Of a stretch of DNA of 64,000 bases, positions 47,286-58,075 are shown in pieces; the stretch's first letter is position 1, and each line of letters starts with the position of its first letter. The notes beneath the pieces were generated by a model. The model worked only from the letters and a program-made list of their open reading frames with translations, was not told the origin of the DNA and searched no databases. The translations under genes and the position numbers were made by a program. Source of the stretch: Ursus arctos (lineage: Eukaryota; Chordata; Mammalia; Carnivora; Ursidae); assembly GCF_023065955.2 (NCBI RefSeq), contig NW_026622797.1, positions 54,991,689-55,055,688 on the forward strand, read 5' to 3'.

Positions 47286-48525
47286 TTTTTATTTTTTCCA
47301 TTTTGTTGAGTTACAATTCAATCAGAATAAATTGCAAATAATATATTAAATTGGCTCAGTTTTGACACTGTGTACACCTTTGGACCAACACCAGAATTAA
47401 AATAACAAAGTCACTTCACCCAACAACATTTCCTCATGTCTTCTTGTAATCTAACTTTTTCTTCATCCCAGGCATTCAAAGATCTGCTTTCTGTCACCAT
47501 AGATTACTCTGTATTTTCTAGAATTACAGATGTGTGTTTATGCGTATCTGTATCTGTGTTGTGTGTGTGTGTGTGTGTGTGTATAATCACGGGATGCATT
47601 TTTGCCCACTTTCTTTCACCAAGTGTAATTATTTTGACATTAATTCATAGCATTGCCGTATCAATAGATTTTTCCCATTTATTGCTAAATAATATATATT
47701 AGTATGGTAATATATTAGTATAGTAGTATGAATACACCAAAACCTGTTTATCCATTCATCCAGGTATGGACATTTATATTGTTTCCAGTTTTGACTATTA
47801 CAGATGAGGTTGATACGAATATTTGTGTCAAGTCTTTGTGTGGATATAGGTTTCTTTAGTCTAGGGTTAATACCTAGGGATGGAATGACTTGATCATATG
47901 GTTGGTATATGCTTAACTTTTAAAGAAACTGTGAAATTATTTTCTAACATGGTTATACTATTTTACATTGCAACCAGTAGTGTATGAAATCTTTAGTTGT
48001 TCAACATCACTAATATTTGATAGTCAGTCTTTATGATTTTAGCCAGTTGAATAGGTATGTAGCAGCATCCCTTTATAATTTGAATTTCCCTTGCATATAA
48101 TAATATACAATAATTATTCACTTGACTTTTGGTCATCGCATACCTTGATGATAGAGGTAAGTCTATTTTTGAACTAATTATTCTGTGTCAGTAATCAATT
48201 TGTCTATGTTTTCAAAAATACCCACAGTCTTGATCATCATAGCTATACAACAAGTTGTGAAATCAAGTAGGGTTAATTCTCCGACTATGTTACTATTTGT
48301 AGTAATTGCTTTTGTTATGCTTGTTTCCTTTGGACTTACATATAAATTTTAGAGTCAGCTTGTCAAATTAACAAAATAATTTCTGTTAGAATTCAGTGGA
48401 GATTATATTGAAACTATAGATTAATTTGGGGAAAGTCCCATCTTAAAAATAACGAGTCTTTTCATTATACACCCTGTAAATCCTTTTTTTGTTTAGGTTT
48501 TTAATTTATCTCAGCAATGTTTTAT
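47286..48525 (-). mobile_element. Old L1M, antisense
   Basis: TTTTGTTGAGTTACAATTCA, TTTATCCATTCATCCAGGTA, ATTTGTGTCAAGTCTTTGTG, AACATGGTTATACTATTTTA, CTTACATATAAATTTTAGAG and TCAGCTTGTCAAATTAACAA follow the antisense 3' UTR and ORF2 of an older L1M. About 1 kb of ORF2 is deleted in the 48100-48180 region. It ends at the T-rich 3' end of the next L1. Confidence 0.8.
47559..47582. repeat. (TG)n microsatellite
   Basis: About twelve TG units inside the antisense L1M. Confidence 0.9.
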
Positions 48526-48683
48526 AACTTTTTTTCTGGCTTTATGGAAGTATGATTGACAGGTAAAAATTGTGTGTCTTAAAGGAGTACAACTTGATGC
48601 TTTGTATATCTTTGTGTATGTATACATTGTGCAATAATCACCACAATTAATCAAATTAACATGTCCAGCTCCTCATATAGTTA

Positions 48684-48685
<2 letters not shown>

Positions 48686-48728
<43 letters not shown>

Positions 48729-48746
48729 CGTGCGTGTATGTGTGTT
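48686..48746. repeat. (TG)n microsatellite, imperfect right end
   Basis: About seventeen pure TG units, then TATG, TGCG and TGTA interruptions, inside the L1M 3' UTR. Confidence 0.95.
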
Positions 48747-49091
48747 GGGAACACTTAAGATGTACCTTCTTAGCATAGTTCAAGTATACGATATATTACT
48801 GTTGACTAGAATCGCATTACCGTACATTAGATCTCCAGAGCCTGTTCATATTGCATAACTGGAAGTTTGTACTCTTTGATCAGTCTTTTCATTTCACCCT
48901 CCCCCTAGCTCCCGGCAACCAAAATTGTACTCTGTTTCTATGAGTTTGACTGTTTCAGATTATGCACCTGAGATCCTGTGGTATTTGTTCCTCTTTGTCT
49001 GGCTTATCTAACTTAGCATAATGTTCTACAGTTTTATGTATATTATCACAAATGGCAGGATTTCCTTCTTTTTATGACTGAATAATATTCC

Positions 49092-49118
49092 TCTGTGTGT
49101 GTGTGTGTGTGTGTGTGT
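49092..49118. repeat. (TG)n microsatellite
   Basis: About thirteen TG units at the point where the L1M consensus has a short GTGTGTATATA stretch. Confidence 0.95.
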
Positions 49119-49495
49119 ATTATATTTTCTTTAACCATTCATCTGTCAATGGCCATGTAGGTTGCTTCCCTACCTTGGCTATGGTGAATAGTGCTGCAGT
49201 GAACATGGGAGTGCAGATATCTCTTCAAGATCCTGATTTCATTTCTTTTGAATATATATTCAGAAGTAAGGGTGCTGAATCATAAGGTAGTTCTGTTTTT
49301 ATTTTTCTGAGGAACCTCCATACCATTTTTCATAATGGCTATATAATTTACATTCCCACCAGAAGTATATAAGGGTTCCTTTTTCCCCACATCCTCACCA
49401 ATACTTATTATCTTTTGTCTTTTGATAATAGCCATTCAAAGAGGTATGAACTAAGATCTCATGGTGGTTTTGATTTGCATTTCCCTGATGATTAG

Positions 49496-50023
49496 TGTTA
49501 TGAATTTGTCAACTCAACACTTACTAAGTGGGGCACAGGTTGCAGGTTGGTGAGCTGTTTAACAACAGACCACAGCAGGAACTGAATTGGAGGTCCTGAA
49601 GGAAGTACCCAGAGGCATCAAGGGGCCACACGGGGAGGTCAAGGCAGAGTGTAAAAAGAGAGAGACAGGACCTAAAGTTCATGTCTTTATTAGGGCCCCT
49701 GAATGAAGTACTTTGGGGTTCCCAGGCTATGGCCAAATAGGCCAATTCAAACCAAAAGAGTAGAGTTTTAGTAGCCACATAGGGGTTTGATCTAAGGGGT
49801 GCATAAAGGGAAGGCACTGGGAGGCAGGGGAGACTATGGATCCTAAGGACTGTTAAGGAAGTCATATCAGAAGCTTACATTGCTTGTGACTCTGCTTCTG
49901 TTATCTAGGGCATGTACTTGCATGAGGAGGCTTATCATTTTAAGGTCAGTATAAGGTGCTTTGACAATTAGAATGGATGCTGAGGTAGCAGTACCATGGA
50001 GTAGCTTAGCTAAACCAATGACA
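49496..50023 (-). mobile_element. Solitary LTR (528 bp) inserted in the L1M
   Basis: The insert starts TG and ends CA on both strands. The host L1 text stops at CCCTGATGATTAG and resumes at TGCTGCTGAGCACTTTTTCA. ATTAG (49491-49495) and GTAAG (50024-50028) fit a decayed 5-bp target duplication. On the minus strand a polyadenylation-type AATAAAG lies about 190 bases before the end, which sets the orientation. No gag, pol or env sequence is present, as expected after LTR-LTR recombination. The family is not identified; a 5-bp duplication would suit ERV-L, but 4 or 6 cannot be excluded. Confidence 0.75.
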
Positions 50024-50028
50024 GTAAG

Positions 50029-50960
50029 TGCTGCTGAGCACTTTTTCATATACCTGCTGGCCATTTGTATGTCCTTTTGGAGAAACATGTATTCCAGTTT
50101 TTTGCCCATTTTTAAATTGGATTATTTGAATTTTTTTTTTGCTATTGAGCTGTATGAATTCCTCATATATTATGCATATTATCATGTATGTGTATATATA
50201 TCTAAAACTAGATACATGTAGTTTTATATACATATAGTTTTCCAGTATTTTCTCCTATCCCAGGGTTTGTCTTTTCACCCCGTTTTTTTCCCTTTATTTG
50301 ATCAAAAGCTTTTAGTTTGATGTAGTCCCATTTGTTAATTTTTACTTTTGGTGCTTGTGCTTTGGAGATCATATCCAAAAAATCATTGCCCAGACCAATG
50401 TCAAAAGGATTTCCCCTGCACGTGTTCTTCCAGTATTTTATGGTTTTATATTTAAGCATTTAATCCATTTTAAGTTAATTTTTGTATATGGTATGAGATA
50501 AGGGTCCAGTTTCATTCTTCTGCATGTGTATATCCAGGTTTCCCAAAGCCATTTGTCAAAGAGATGATCTCTTTCTCCATTGTTTGATCTTGTCATCCTT
50601 GTTGAAGATCCTTGGCTATAGATGCACGGGTCCGTTTCTGGGTTCTCTATTCTGTTCCATTTGTCTATATGTCCATTTTTATGCCTGTACCATACTGTTT
50701 GATTACTGAAGTTTATAATATATTTTGAAATCAGCAAGTGTGATGCCTTCAGCTTCATTATGTGTATGTCTGTCAGTTCCGTTTGATCTGTAGTGTTGTT
50801 CAAGTCTGCTGCCTCTTTGTAGATTTTTTCTATGGATTTCGTTTTTATCGTTGAACTGGTATATTGAAGTATCCTACTATTATTGTATTGCTGTCCAGCA
50901 CTCCTTGCTTTTGTTCATCATACTGACTGAGAATCTTATATCTAATTATATTTGACTCTG
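50029..50960 (-). mobile_element. L1M ORF2, antisense (continuation after the LTR)
   Basis: TTTTCATATACCTGCTGGCC, AAGCTTTTAGTTTGATGTAG, ATCATATCCAAAAAATCATT, TATGGTATGAGATAAGGGTC and ATGCCTGTACCATACTGTTT follow ORF2. At about 50762 the text jumps to endonuclease-side ORF2 (GATCTGTAGTGTTGTTCAAG, ATTGAAGTATCCTACTATTA), so more than 1 kb of ORF2 is deleted. Confidence 0.9.
50208..50803 (-). pseudogene. L1 ORF2 C-terminal relics
   Basis: Two adjacent minus-strand open patches keep L1 ORF2 signatures. The 121-codon patch has QTVWYRHKNGHIDKWNRIENPE, here quoted only in part: TVWYRHKNGHIDKWNRIENP. The 83-codon patch has KINKWDYIKLKAF. They are separated by frameshifts and stops and belong to the inactive L1M. 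Confidence 0.85.
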
Positions 50961-50964
50961 TCTT

Positions 50965-51360
50965 CGGGAGGTTAGCCAAATTTGTGGTCCACTTCTAACC
51001 CTTATACAAGAGTTAGGTCTTTCATATTACTTTATTTTCTTCTTTGGAAGTTCCCTACATATTAATTATTTACTATTTTTAATATATTCATTTTACAAAT
51101 AATAGAGATGGTTTCTAAAATTTTATTGAAAACTGTAATATTGCTTTAAATATCTAGATAATGTCCATTCCTGGGAATTCAAAGTTATGCCAAGAAGTTT
51201 GCTTGCAAGAGAGTAAGAGTAAAAGAAGGAGACTGCTGATCTGAGCCTAAATTTGACTCTCCCACATATCCTCACTGATCAACAAATTGCTAGTAAGGAG
51301 GAAGAGAATTTCCACTCTTTAATTAGCTCAATAAGAAGGCTCTTTGGCTATAGTCAGACT
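50965..51360. other. Unclassified non-coding DNA
   Basis: No repeat family or gene recognised. Confidence 0.4.
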
Positions 51361-51364
51361 TAAT

Positions 51365-51520
51365 GGTGTGGAGTCTTGCTGTACCATTCACTAGCTGAGA
51401 AGTAGCTGGCAAGTTACCAACCTTTCTGTATCTCAGTTTTTAATTCTACAAAATCAGAATCATAGCAAGATCAAGACCTACCTCACTAGGTTTTTGTGAG
51501 GATTAAATGTGATTAAAGTG
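51365..51520 (+). mobile_element. MIR SINE relic
   Basis: TTGCTGTACCATTCACTAGC, TGGCAAGTTACCAACCTTTC, TGTATCTCAGTTTTTAATTC, AGACCTACCTCACTAGGTTT and TTGTGAGGATTAAATGTGAT follow MIR in the sense orientation. Confidence 0.8.
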
Positions 51521-51562
51521 CACACACACAAACATGCATACATACACACATATGCACACACT
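51520..51562. repeat. Imperfect (AC)n/(CATA)n stretch
   Basis: AC units interrupted by AAACATGCATACATA, directly at the 3' end of the MIR relic. Confidence 0.8.
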
Positions 51563-51564
51563 CA

Positions 51565-52760
51565 AAATGTTGAATAGTGCTTGATGTGAGAAGTTTTAAA
51601 TAGGTGTTAGCTTTTAATGTTGTTGGTTAAATGATGTATGAAATAATTAGGAAACCATATAATTTGACAGTATAGAAGTTCCTGCTGAATTGTTGTATAA
51701 AAACATATACAGTTGATATCCCAAAATAAAGAGGAATATTCTGAATATGTGAATAATTTAAATTTGCCTTAAGTAAAAAGTTGAGCAAAACCAACTCTTC
51801 TTACCATTTCACATTTGCAAATCTATACGAGACACACTATACACTAATTCATTGCAAAATTAGTAAAAATAATGTGAGGGAATTTTTAATATTTGATTTG
51901 GAACCTTATCTTTTAGCTATACTCTTGTTTCCTGTTCTTTTTAATTATATTTGTGAATCTTGAAGTGAATAGATCAAGTCTGATTATTTTGTTTCAATTA
52001 TCTTCGAATAAGAGGTAATATACTATGTCACAACATAAAGTATGCTATATGAAATTATATTTTTGTTATATTTCATGTTAAAATAGCTACTAAATCAGTT
52101 GGCTTTGAGTTTATGATGTCTTTTTCCTCCAAGTGTTGATTAGAAAAATTTTATAATGGTTGCATCATTAGCAACTAGTAAAAAGTCACAGTGACTGTTT
52201 ATGACCACATGATTTGGCTCTCAGCATGTTAATGATCCCTTAAAGAAATGCAAACCAATTTAAATATAATATGGAAACTACTAATCATAAAAACCAGTAG
52301 TGAAAACTCCATGAAGTTTAATCCTCTTCTAATTTTATGTGTTTTATGGTGTAATTTTTAAGAGACTTGATTAGATTCAGGGGAAGAAGGAAGTCTTATT
52401 GAAATAAAGATAATGACTCACATTGAATAATTTCCTTTCCTCCAAATAAGCCATGGTAATTGAAAAATGTGACTTTAGGGGTTAAGTTTAACCATCTTTA
52501 AAATGATTCTTTCATTGTTGACTAACTGTTCAAACGAGCTCGGATTTGGAATAGTCATCCTTTTAAAGCCCTTTGATAAATATTGCTAGGTGCCATGTAT
52601 CCACATCCCCATTCTAATTATTTGTACCCATAATTTGGCTGTCAAAATGAAGTGCAAGCTCAGACTGGTCTTTCTGAGCCCATTCTGAGTGGGACCAGAC
52701 GTTATTATTAAATCTCTCTGTGTCTGACTTATATATGTTCCATCTCTAGATGCTGTAGGA
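51565..52760. other. Unique AT-rich non-coding DNA
   Basis: No gene or repeat family recognised. Confidence 0.4.
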
Positions 52761-52819
52761 AGGTGTTACTATTCCAAATATCTGGAAATGAAGTCCACAT
52801 CGTCAACCTCTTTTTTCAG

Positions 52820-53095
52820 ATCAAAATACACTTATTAGATGTTAAAAAACTGAATAGGAGGTCAAAGAGATACCAGGTCATGGAATGGTTAAGGCTGGAT
52901 GTACAGTGTGAGGCACTGCTGCTTCTGCTAAGAGAGCTGAGCTCCACTCTGGGGGCTCCCCTTCCTGAACAAGCTGACAGCTGGCTCAGTTCTGCTTGGT
53001 CACAGAGCTGCCCAGGAGCCCAGCTGCCTGCTTCTGGGGATGTGGTCAGCAAGAGGACTGATGAGATTCCAGTTAATCAAATTTCACACAGGCCA
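52820..53095 (+). other. Exon-like open segment (92 codons) between splice-like sites
   Basis: A pyrimidine-rich acceptor, CTCTTTTTTCAG, ends at 52819. The donor-type word GTAAGT begins at 53096, with CCA just before it. The 276 bases between are open in the frame that starts at 52763 and are a whole number of codons. They include a G+C-rich part (52910-53050) unlike the AT-rich surroundings. I recognise no domain: a Leu/Glu-rich stretch (ALLLLLRELS) is followed by a Ser/Trp/Pro-rich part. It may be an unannotated or lncRNA exon, an old repeat, or chance. Confidence 0.25.
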
Positions 53096-53159
53096 GTAAG
53101 TTTGATTCTTCAACTCCCATGCAAAATCCTGCCACGTCCACTTTATGTTAAGTCCTGAG

Positions 53160-53485
53160 CTGTGAACTTAAAAAGCTGCTGCCACTGCTTTCTCAAGCAA
53201 AGGTTTTCTAGTGCTGAGGCTTTACAGGTAGGGCACCCTTTGCTATTTGTTTTCAAACACTTGAGAACATACAAGAAGTGGATTAGTGGTAAGGAGATGG
53301 TGTAATGTATATTTCCAGTAAATCAGAAGGCTTCTCATCAGAGGCAAAAGGTATCAAGAAGACCCAGTCCAGGTCAAGTTGCCTGAAATGAGATGGAGAT
53401 CTCATTTACTTTTATGTCTGGTAAAAGCCAACTGATTATCTGGATATAGGAATCTTCTCTTCATGGTGCAGCCTACAACACAAGG
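53160..53485. other. Unclassified non-coding DNA
   Basis: No repeat family or gene recognised between the exon-like segment and the next SINE. Confidence 0.35.
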
Positions 53486-53507
53486 CTAAGGGGTGAGTGA
53501 GTCTTTG

Positions 53508-53729
53508 TTTTTTTTGTTTTGTTTTGTTTCTTGTTTTAAAAGATTAATTTATTTGTTTAAGAGAGAGAGCACATGGGGGAGGAGCAGAAGGAGAAGGAGA
53601 GAGAATCCCAAGCAGACTCAGCACTGAGTGTGGAACCCCATGTGGGGCTTGATCCCGTGACCCTGAGCTCACGACCCGAGCCAAAACCAAGAGTCAGACA
53701 CTTAACCATCTGTGCCACCCAGGCACCCC
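53508..53729 (-). mobile_element. CAN-SINE (minus strand)
   Basis: A TTTTG-rich tail, AAAAGATTAATTTATTTGTT, GAGAGAGAGCACATGGGGGA, GGGCTTGATCCCGTGACCCT and CCACCCAGGCACCCC head. Flanks AGGGGTGAGTGAGTCTTTG (53489-53507) and AGGGGATGAATCTTTG (53730-53745) are an imperfect target duplication. Confidence 0.92.
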
Positions 53730-54029
53730 AGGGGATGAATCTTTGAATAGATGGCCAGGCGTGGCACAGTGGCCTGATAACTACTGAAGAGCTCATGGAA
53801 AAAACACATTTTATTTGGAAGCATATTATGTCTGTATCAAAGTACATATTTCCCCAAATGACTATCTCTGCTTCATCAAAATTTTAGGCACTAGACACAG
53901 ACAGCTTAAATAAAATACAGTTAAAAAAATTCCCTCTTTTCCATACCTAACACCATTCCCATGGCTCTTCCCTTTATCAATTCTCACTATATTAGAAGAA
54001 TATAACTGCCTTTATTGAACTTAATATGT

Positions 54030-54430
54030 TGCCCCTCCAATCTATATTCTGTATTCTTGCCAGAGTAATCTTTCTAAAACATTCATTTGAATAATGAACT
54101 CCTTTCCTGCTTAGAACAGTTAGATGGTTCACTGTTTCCCTAAGGTTTTCCTAAGGTGGCCTTCCATATGTCTATAATTGGTTCCACTCTATTTTACCAA
54201 TTTACTTTTCCTCACTTACACCTCATCTCCAAAAATGTCCCCTAAATAGGAGAAAATAAAAATAAAAATAAACAAAACAAGATTTATTAGTCCTTCATAC
54301 TGTTTCTCATTCATGTTTGTTCAGTCTTGTTCATGGTAAATTCTTTGAGTGAAATGTCCTTCTGTTCTTCTTTTCTGCCATTCAGATTTCTAGTCAGGAT
54401 GTAAGACTGCTTCCTAAAAGCCTGAATTAG
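54030..54430 (+). mobile_element. L2 LINE relic
   Basis: CTTGCCAGAGTAATCTTTCT, AATGAACTCCTTTCCTGCTT, TAGATGGTTCACTGTTTCCC, CCTAAGGTGGCCTTCCATAT, TTTACTTTTCCTCACTTACA and TGTCCTTCTGTTCTTCTTTT follow sense L2 order over some 400 bases. Confidence 0.7.
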
Positions 54431-54454
54431 TTTCTTCATTTATTTGGCTTCACT

Positions 54455-56290
54455 GCAATTATTATATTTAATATCTGTTGTCTTTTATATTTAGTTTGAG
54501 TGGTTTCTGGTTTTAGTATGGTGGGTGAGTTCTAGTTGAAACATGTACATTTTTGATACCATGTTGTGAGACTCCAGATATTGTTTGAAACTTATATTTA
54601 AAAAAAAAAATGAAACTTATATTTTAACTGTATTTTTGTGACATTGCTCTGGCAAGAGAAGGAGGGCTCTACCTCATTATTGCTAGATGGAGACAGAGGT
54701 CAATGGTCCCCATTTGGCTTCCATTGGCACCAGGGGGGAAGATCCAGGGGAAGGTGACAGTTCTGCCAAGCCACATGGTTTCTCCACTAACATCATGATG
54801 GAGCTGGCCTCCTTATACCACTGGGCCATGGTAAAAGTACTGAATTTCCTTCTCTGACACTTGCCCAGCAAGGATAGGGAGCAGAGCCTCCTTACTTGCT
54901 GAGGGTGGGTAGAAGTCAAGGATCACCATATAGTTTTTGCTGAAACCATGTTAGGGGATAGAGTCTCATTAACGGTCAGAGTGGAAGAAAGTCTGAGCTC
55001 CCAAATTGACCTTTTCTGATACCACCCCAACAACAGTGTTGAGACACATTGATTATAGCCTTGCTATTTTGGAAGCCTAGGCCTCCACACATAACTTTTT
55101 CTGGAATGAATGGGGTTGGGATCACAGTTTTTTCTGTGGTGTTTGACTGACGTAAAAAGGTTATTATGTGAACATTTTCAGTCTTGTTAGTTGCCCCTTT
55201 CCTGGTCCTTTGGGCAAGTGTGAGCAGGCATTTTGGGGGACGTTTTGTTGATTGGTTCTGTTTTTTCCTTTAAGTACTTTAAAGATGTTATTCAACTTTG
55301 TTATGACTTTCATGGTTTCTCATGAGACTCTAATCTTTAGTCTCATCATTGCATTCTTGTGTACAATGAGTTGTTTTTTTCTAATCCAGCTTTCAAGATT
55401 TTTTTTTTTATCTTTGGCTTTCAATAGTTTGGACTATTTAATAGGTTCCTGGGGTCTACTTATCTTTCTCATTCTTTTTTTCTCTCTATTCTTAAGATTG
55501 AATTATTTTTATTAATCTGTCTTTAAATTCACATACTCTTTCATCTTGATTCGGCTATTAAGTTTATCTTGTGTTTATCTTATTTCAGTTATTTTAATTT
55601 AGATTTCTAGAATTTCTGATTTTAGTAATTTTTACTCTTTCTTGAGAATTTCAACACACACATATAGACAAAATATGTATTTATATATGTATGTATACAT
55701 ATATTTTCACTGTATCCATACTTTGCTTTACTTAATTGAAGGAAAACATAAGAACCTCTTTAAAATACTTCCTTTTATTTTTCCCCTGAATTCAACATTA
55801 GGTTCACACCAGAATCACACTTGGTTGATTTTTTTATTTCTCTTGAAAATACGTTTTGTTTTCTTGGCTCTTCATGTGTTCAGTAATTTGGGATTATTTC
55901 CTAGACATCATGAATGTTGAATTGTGTAGAGTCTAGGTTCCATTCTTTTTCTTCTGGTAAGTGTTGCCTTTGATTTATCAGACAGTTACCTTAACTGTAC
56001 TTTAACAGAAAACTATTTTTGGGGGGGCAGCAGCCTCAGTAACAGTTCAGACTTTTCGCCTTCATCATTAGCTTCTTTGAGTGTATTGCACACATGTGAG
56101 ATTCAGTTATCAGTTATAAGTGTGGATCGGTGGAACTTGGGGATCTCCTTTCTGGTTCCTTTCCTTCTAGCATTTCCCCTTTTCTGTAGCAGCCAAAGTT
56201 TTCCAGCTTCCTTGGCCAGAAAGATTGTTTTTAATTTCTGGCATCTCCGTCTTATCACCCATCTTCTATGAATGGCACTTCGACAGGGTT
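54455..56290. mobile_element. Old L1M-like sequence (5' region type)
   Basis: TGAGTGGTTTCTGGTTTTAG, TGTTGTGAGACTCCAGATAT, GGCTCTACCTCATTATTGCT, ATTCTTAAGATTGAATTATT and TCCTAGACATCATGAATGTT are words I associate with the long non-coding 5' parts of old L1M elements. Strand relative to L1 is not assigned. The 78-codon minus-strand frame at 54683-54919 falls inside it and is not a gene. Confidence 0.55.
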
Positions 56291-56306
56291 AAAAGCTGCA
56301 AACATG

Positions 56307-56538
56307 AGAGACTATGGACTCTGAGAAACAAACTGAGGGCTTCAGAGGGGAGGGGGTGGGGGAATGGGATAGACTGGTGATGGGTAGTAAGGAGGGCACG
56401 TATCGCATGGTGCGCTGGGTGTTATACGCAACTAATGAATCATCAAACTTTACATCAGAAACCAGGGATGTACTGTATGGTGACTAACATAATATAATAA
56501 AAAAACATTAAAATAAAATAATAATATTCAGAAAAAAA
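56307..56538 (+). mobile_element. Young L1 3' end, 5'-truncated
   Basis: AGAGACTATGGACTCTGAGA, GAGGGCTTCAGAGGGGAGGG, GATAGACTGGTGATGGGTAG, TGCGCTGGGTGTTATACGCA and GTATGGTGACTAACATAATA, then an A-rich tail. Perfect 16-bp flanks AAAAGCTGCAAACATG (56291-56306 and 56539-56554). It is about 230 bp of 3' UTR only. It matches the L1 at 63894 closely, mostly differing at former CpGs. Confidence 0.97.
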
Positions 56539-56559
56539 AAAAGCTGCAAACATGGAAAC

Positions 56560-57395
56560 TCCATACATTTCTCTTCACATTCTTTGAGTGTGTCTCCCTT
56601 ACCAGAACCTGACATTTCCTGCTCACTCTCCTGTCACTTCAGGTACTGGCTTTTTGCTCTGTATTCAGATTTTATGGTTGTTTTAGAAGAGTATTCACCC
56701 AGTATGATCTTACTCCATCATTACCAGAAGTCAAAAGTCACTTATCTAGTTTTCGATGAGACACTAATCAATATATTATTTTCTCTTATTCTCAAACGTA
56801 TCATTCTATATTCTGCTTAGAGTTACAGGGGATGAGACTCCACAAACGACATTTCTAACTTGCCAGTTGACTCCTTATTGGGTTCAACAAATGGAGAGAT
56901 TGGAAGTGTGAGTAGAGAGAAGGGGCTTGATTCTTCTTTTTTGATATCACTGAAAAATCACCTTAGCATTATCTGAGTGATGCAAATGATGCTTGGTTCT
57001 ATTCATTCGAGTTTTGGCCTTTTTGTGGCACTCATAGAACCAATCTCATTATGCCCCCTCCGAGACTTCTGCACCAATTGGTTAGGAGTTCTTCCTCAGA
57101 ATTCTGTATTCTAGCTACATCTGACAGCGATACAGTTGAAAAGCTGCGAGATACTGGCACACTATCTCCTTGGAGGAGAGACTCTTAGATCCCAAGACCT
57201 TTCTTCCAAGATTCTAGGTTCTAACAACCCAAATCCTCCATCACCCTCCCTCCCCCCATAGTCCTAGAGGTGGTAGCTGCTTCTGTGGGTATTATTTTAG
57301 TGTTAGTATATTCACTTCCTTTTTGATTATTTAATTCTTCAGCAACCATTTAACAAATTTATTGTGTTCAATTCGCTGTTTTAAAATAATGTTTC
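56560..57395. other. Unclassified, probably old repeat DNA
   Basis: The part at 57240-57370 (GGTGGTAGCTGCTTCTGTGG ... TTCAGCAACCATTTAACAAA) is LTR-like in composition, but no boundary can be set. No gene is recognised. Confidence 0.3.
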
Positions 57396-57399
57396 TCAT

Positions 57400-57860
57400 A
57401 TACATCCAAGATATTTGGTACCTTCTGGTCATCCGGACTGTTCAGTCAGCATTATGTCATTAATGTAGTTGTACCATTGTGATGTTTTGTGTAATGCCTC
57501 ATAATCTTTGCAGACTAGAATGTTAGAGAGCAAAAAAAAGTTGGCATCAACCAGAGACAAAATTCAAAAAAGATACATTAGGTAAAAAGAAATTACTTCT
57601 GGTGGTTATTGAAAATTGGTTATGGAAACAACACCAAAAATAACAGTATTTTCCAGAGAGGTAGCTTTCTATAAATTGCCACAAACTCTTGTTTCTTTGT
57701 TCCAGTAAATATACCACCTAGGGAACAGAGGTTCCAGTTGTTCTGTGTATATTAGTCTACAGAAATCTCTAAAATCCCATCCACGTTTGCCCTATGCCAT
57801 ACAGGAAAGTTAAATAAGCATTCGATAGTTATCCTGTGCCTGAATATTTTGAGTCTTTTT
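57400..57860 (-). mobile_element. Degraded ERV-L pol (reverse transcriptase) fragment
   Basis: Antisense words ATTATGTCATTAATGTAGTT, CATTGTGATGTTTTGTGTAA, AAATTACTTCTGGTGGTTAT and CTAGGGAACAGAGGTTCCAG are in the order I recall for ERV-L reverse transcriptase. The first covers the YxDD active-site box, in which one Asp is replaced by Asn. It is frameshifted, with no LTR firmly attached. It is an ancient endogenous retrovirus remnant, clearly inactive. Confidence 0.5.
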
Positions 57861-57864
57861 TGTT

Positions 57865-58037
57865 TCTCTAATCTGTACAACCCTGGAAAATTAAAAAAGA
57901 AAGATGACTTGTTCAGATATTTTTATGTACATGCTAACTGCAGACTTTCTGGCAAACGTACTGATGGTATTTCTAGTAAGAGAATCCTTAACCATGGAAT
58001 AATTTTCACCAGATATACTTGATTTGTTTAGGATTGC

Positions 58038-58075
<38 letters not shown>

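Larger units (their letters stand above)
48526..49490 (-). mobile_element. L1M (MA/MB type) 3' UTR and ORF2 end, antisense
   Basis: A T-rich 3' end at 48526 is followed by GGAAGTATGATTGACAGGTA, TAGATCTCCAGAGCCTGTTC, CAAATGGCAGGATTTCCTTC, GGAGTGCAGATATCTCTTCA and ATTTGCATTTCCCTGATGAT. It is broken by a solitary LTR at 49496 and resumes at about 50029. Two (TG)n runs have grown inside it. Confidence 0.9.

Noticed and set aside
49524..49865. 113-codon minus-strand open frame
   Set aside because: It lies wholly inside the solitary LTR, has no retroviral or cellular motif, and LTRs do not normally encode protein.
50438..50803. 121-codon minus-strand frame as a gene
   Set aside because: Its residues match L1 ORF2; it is a surviving open patch of a dead L1M.
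54683..54919. 78-codon minus-strand frame
   Set aside because: It sits in old L1M-like sequence and has no motif.
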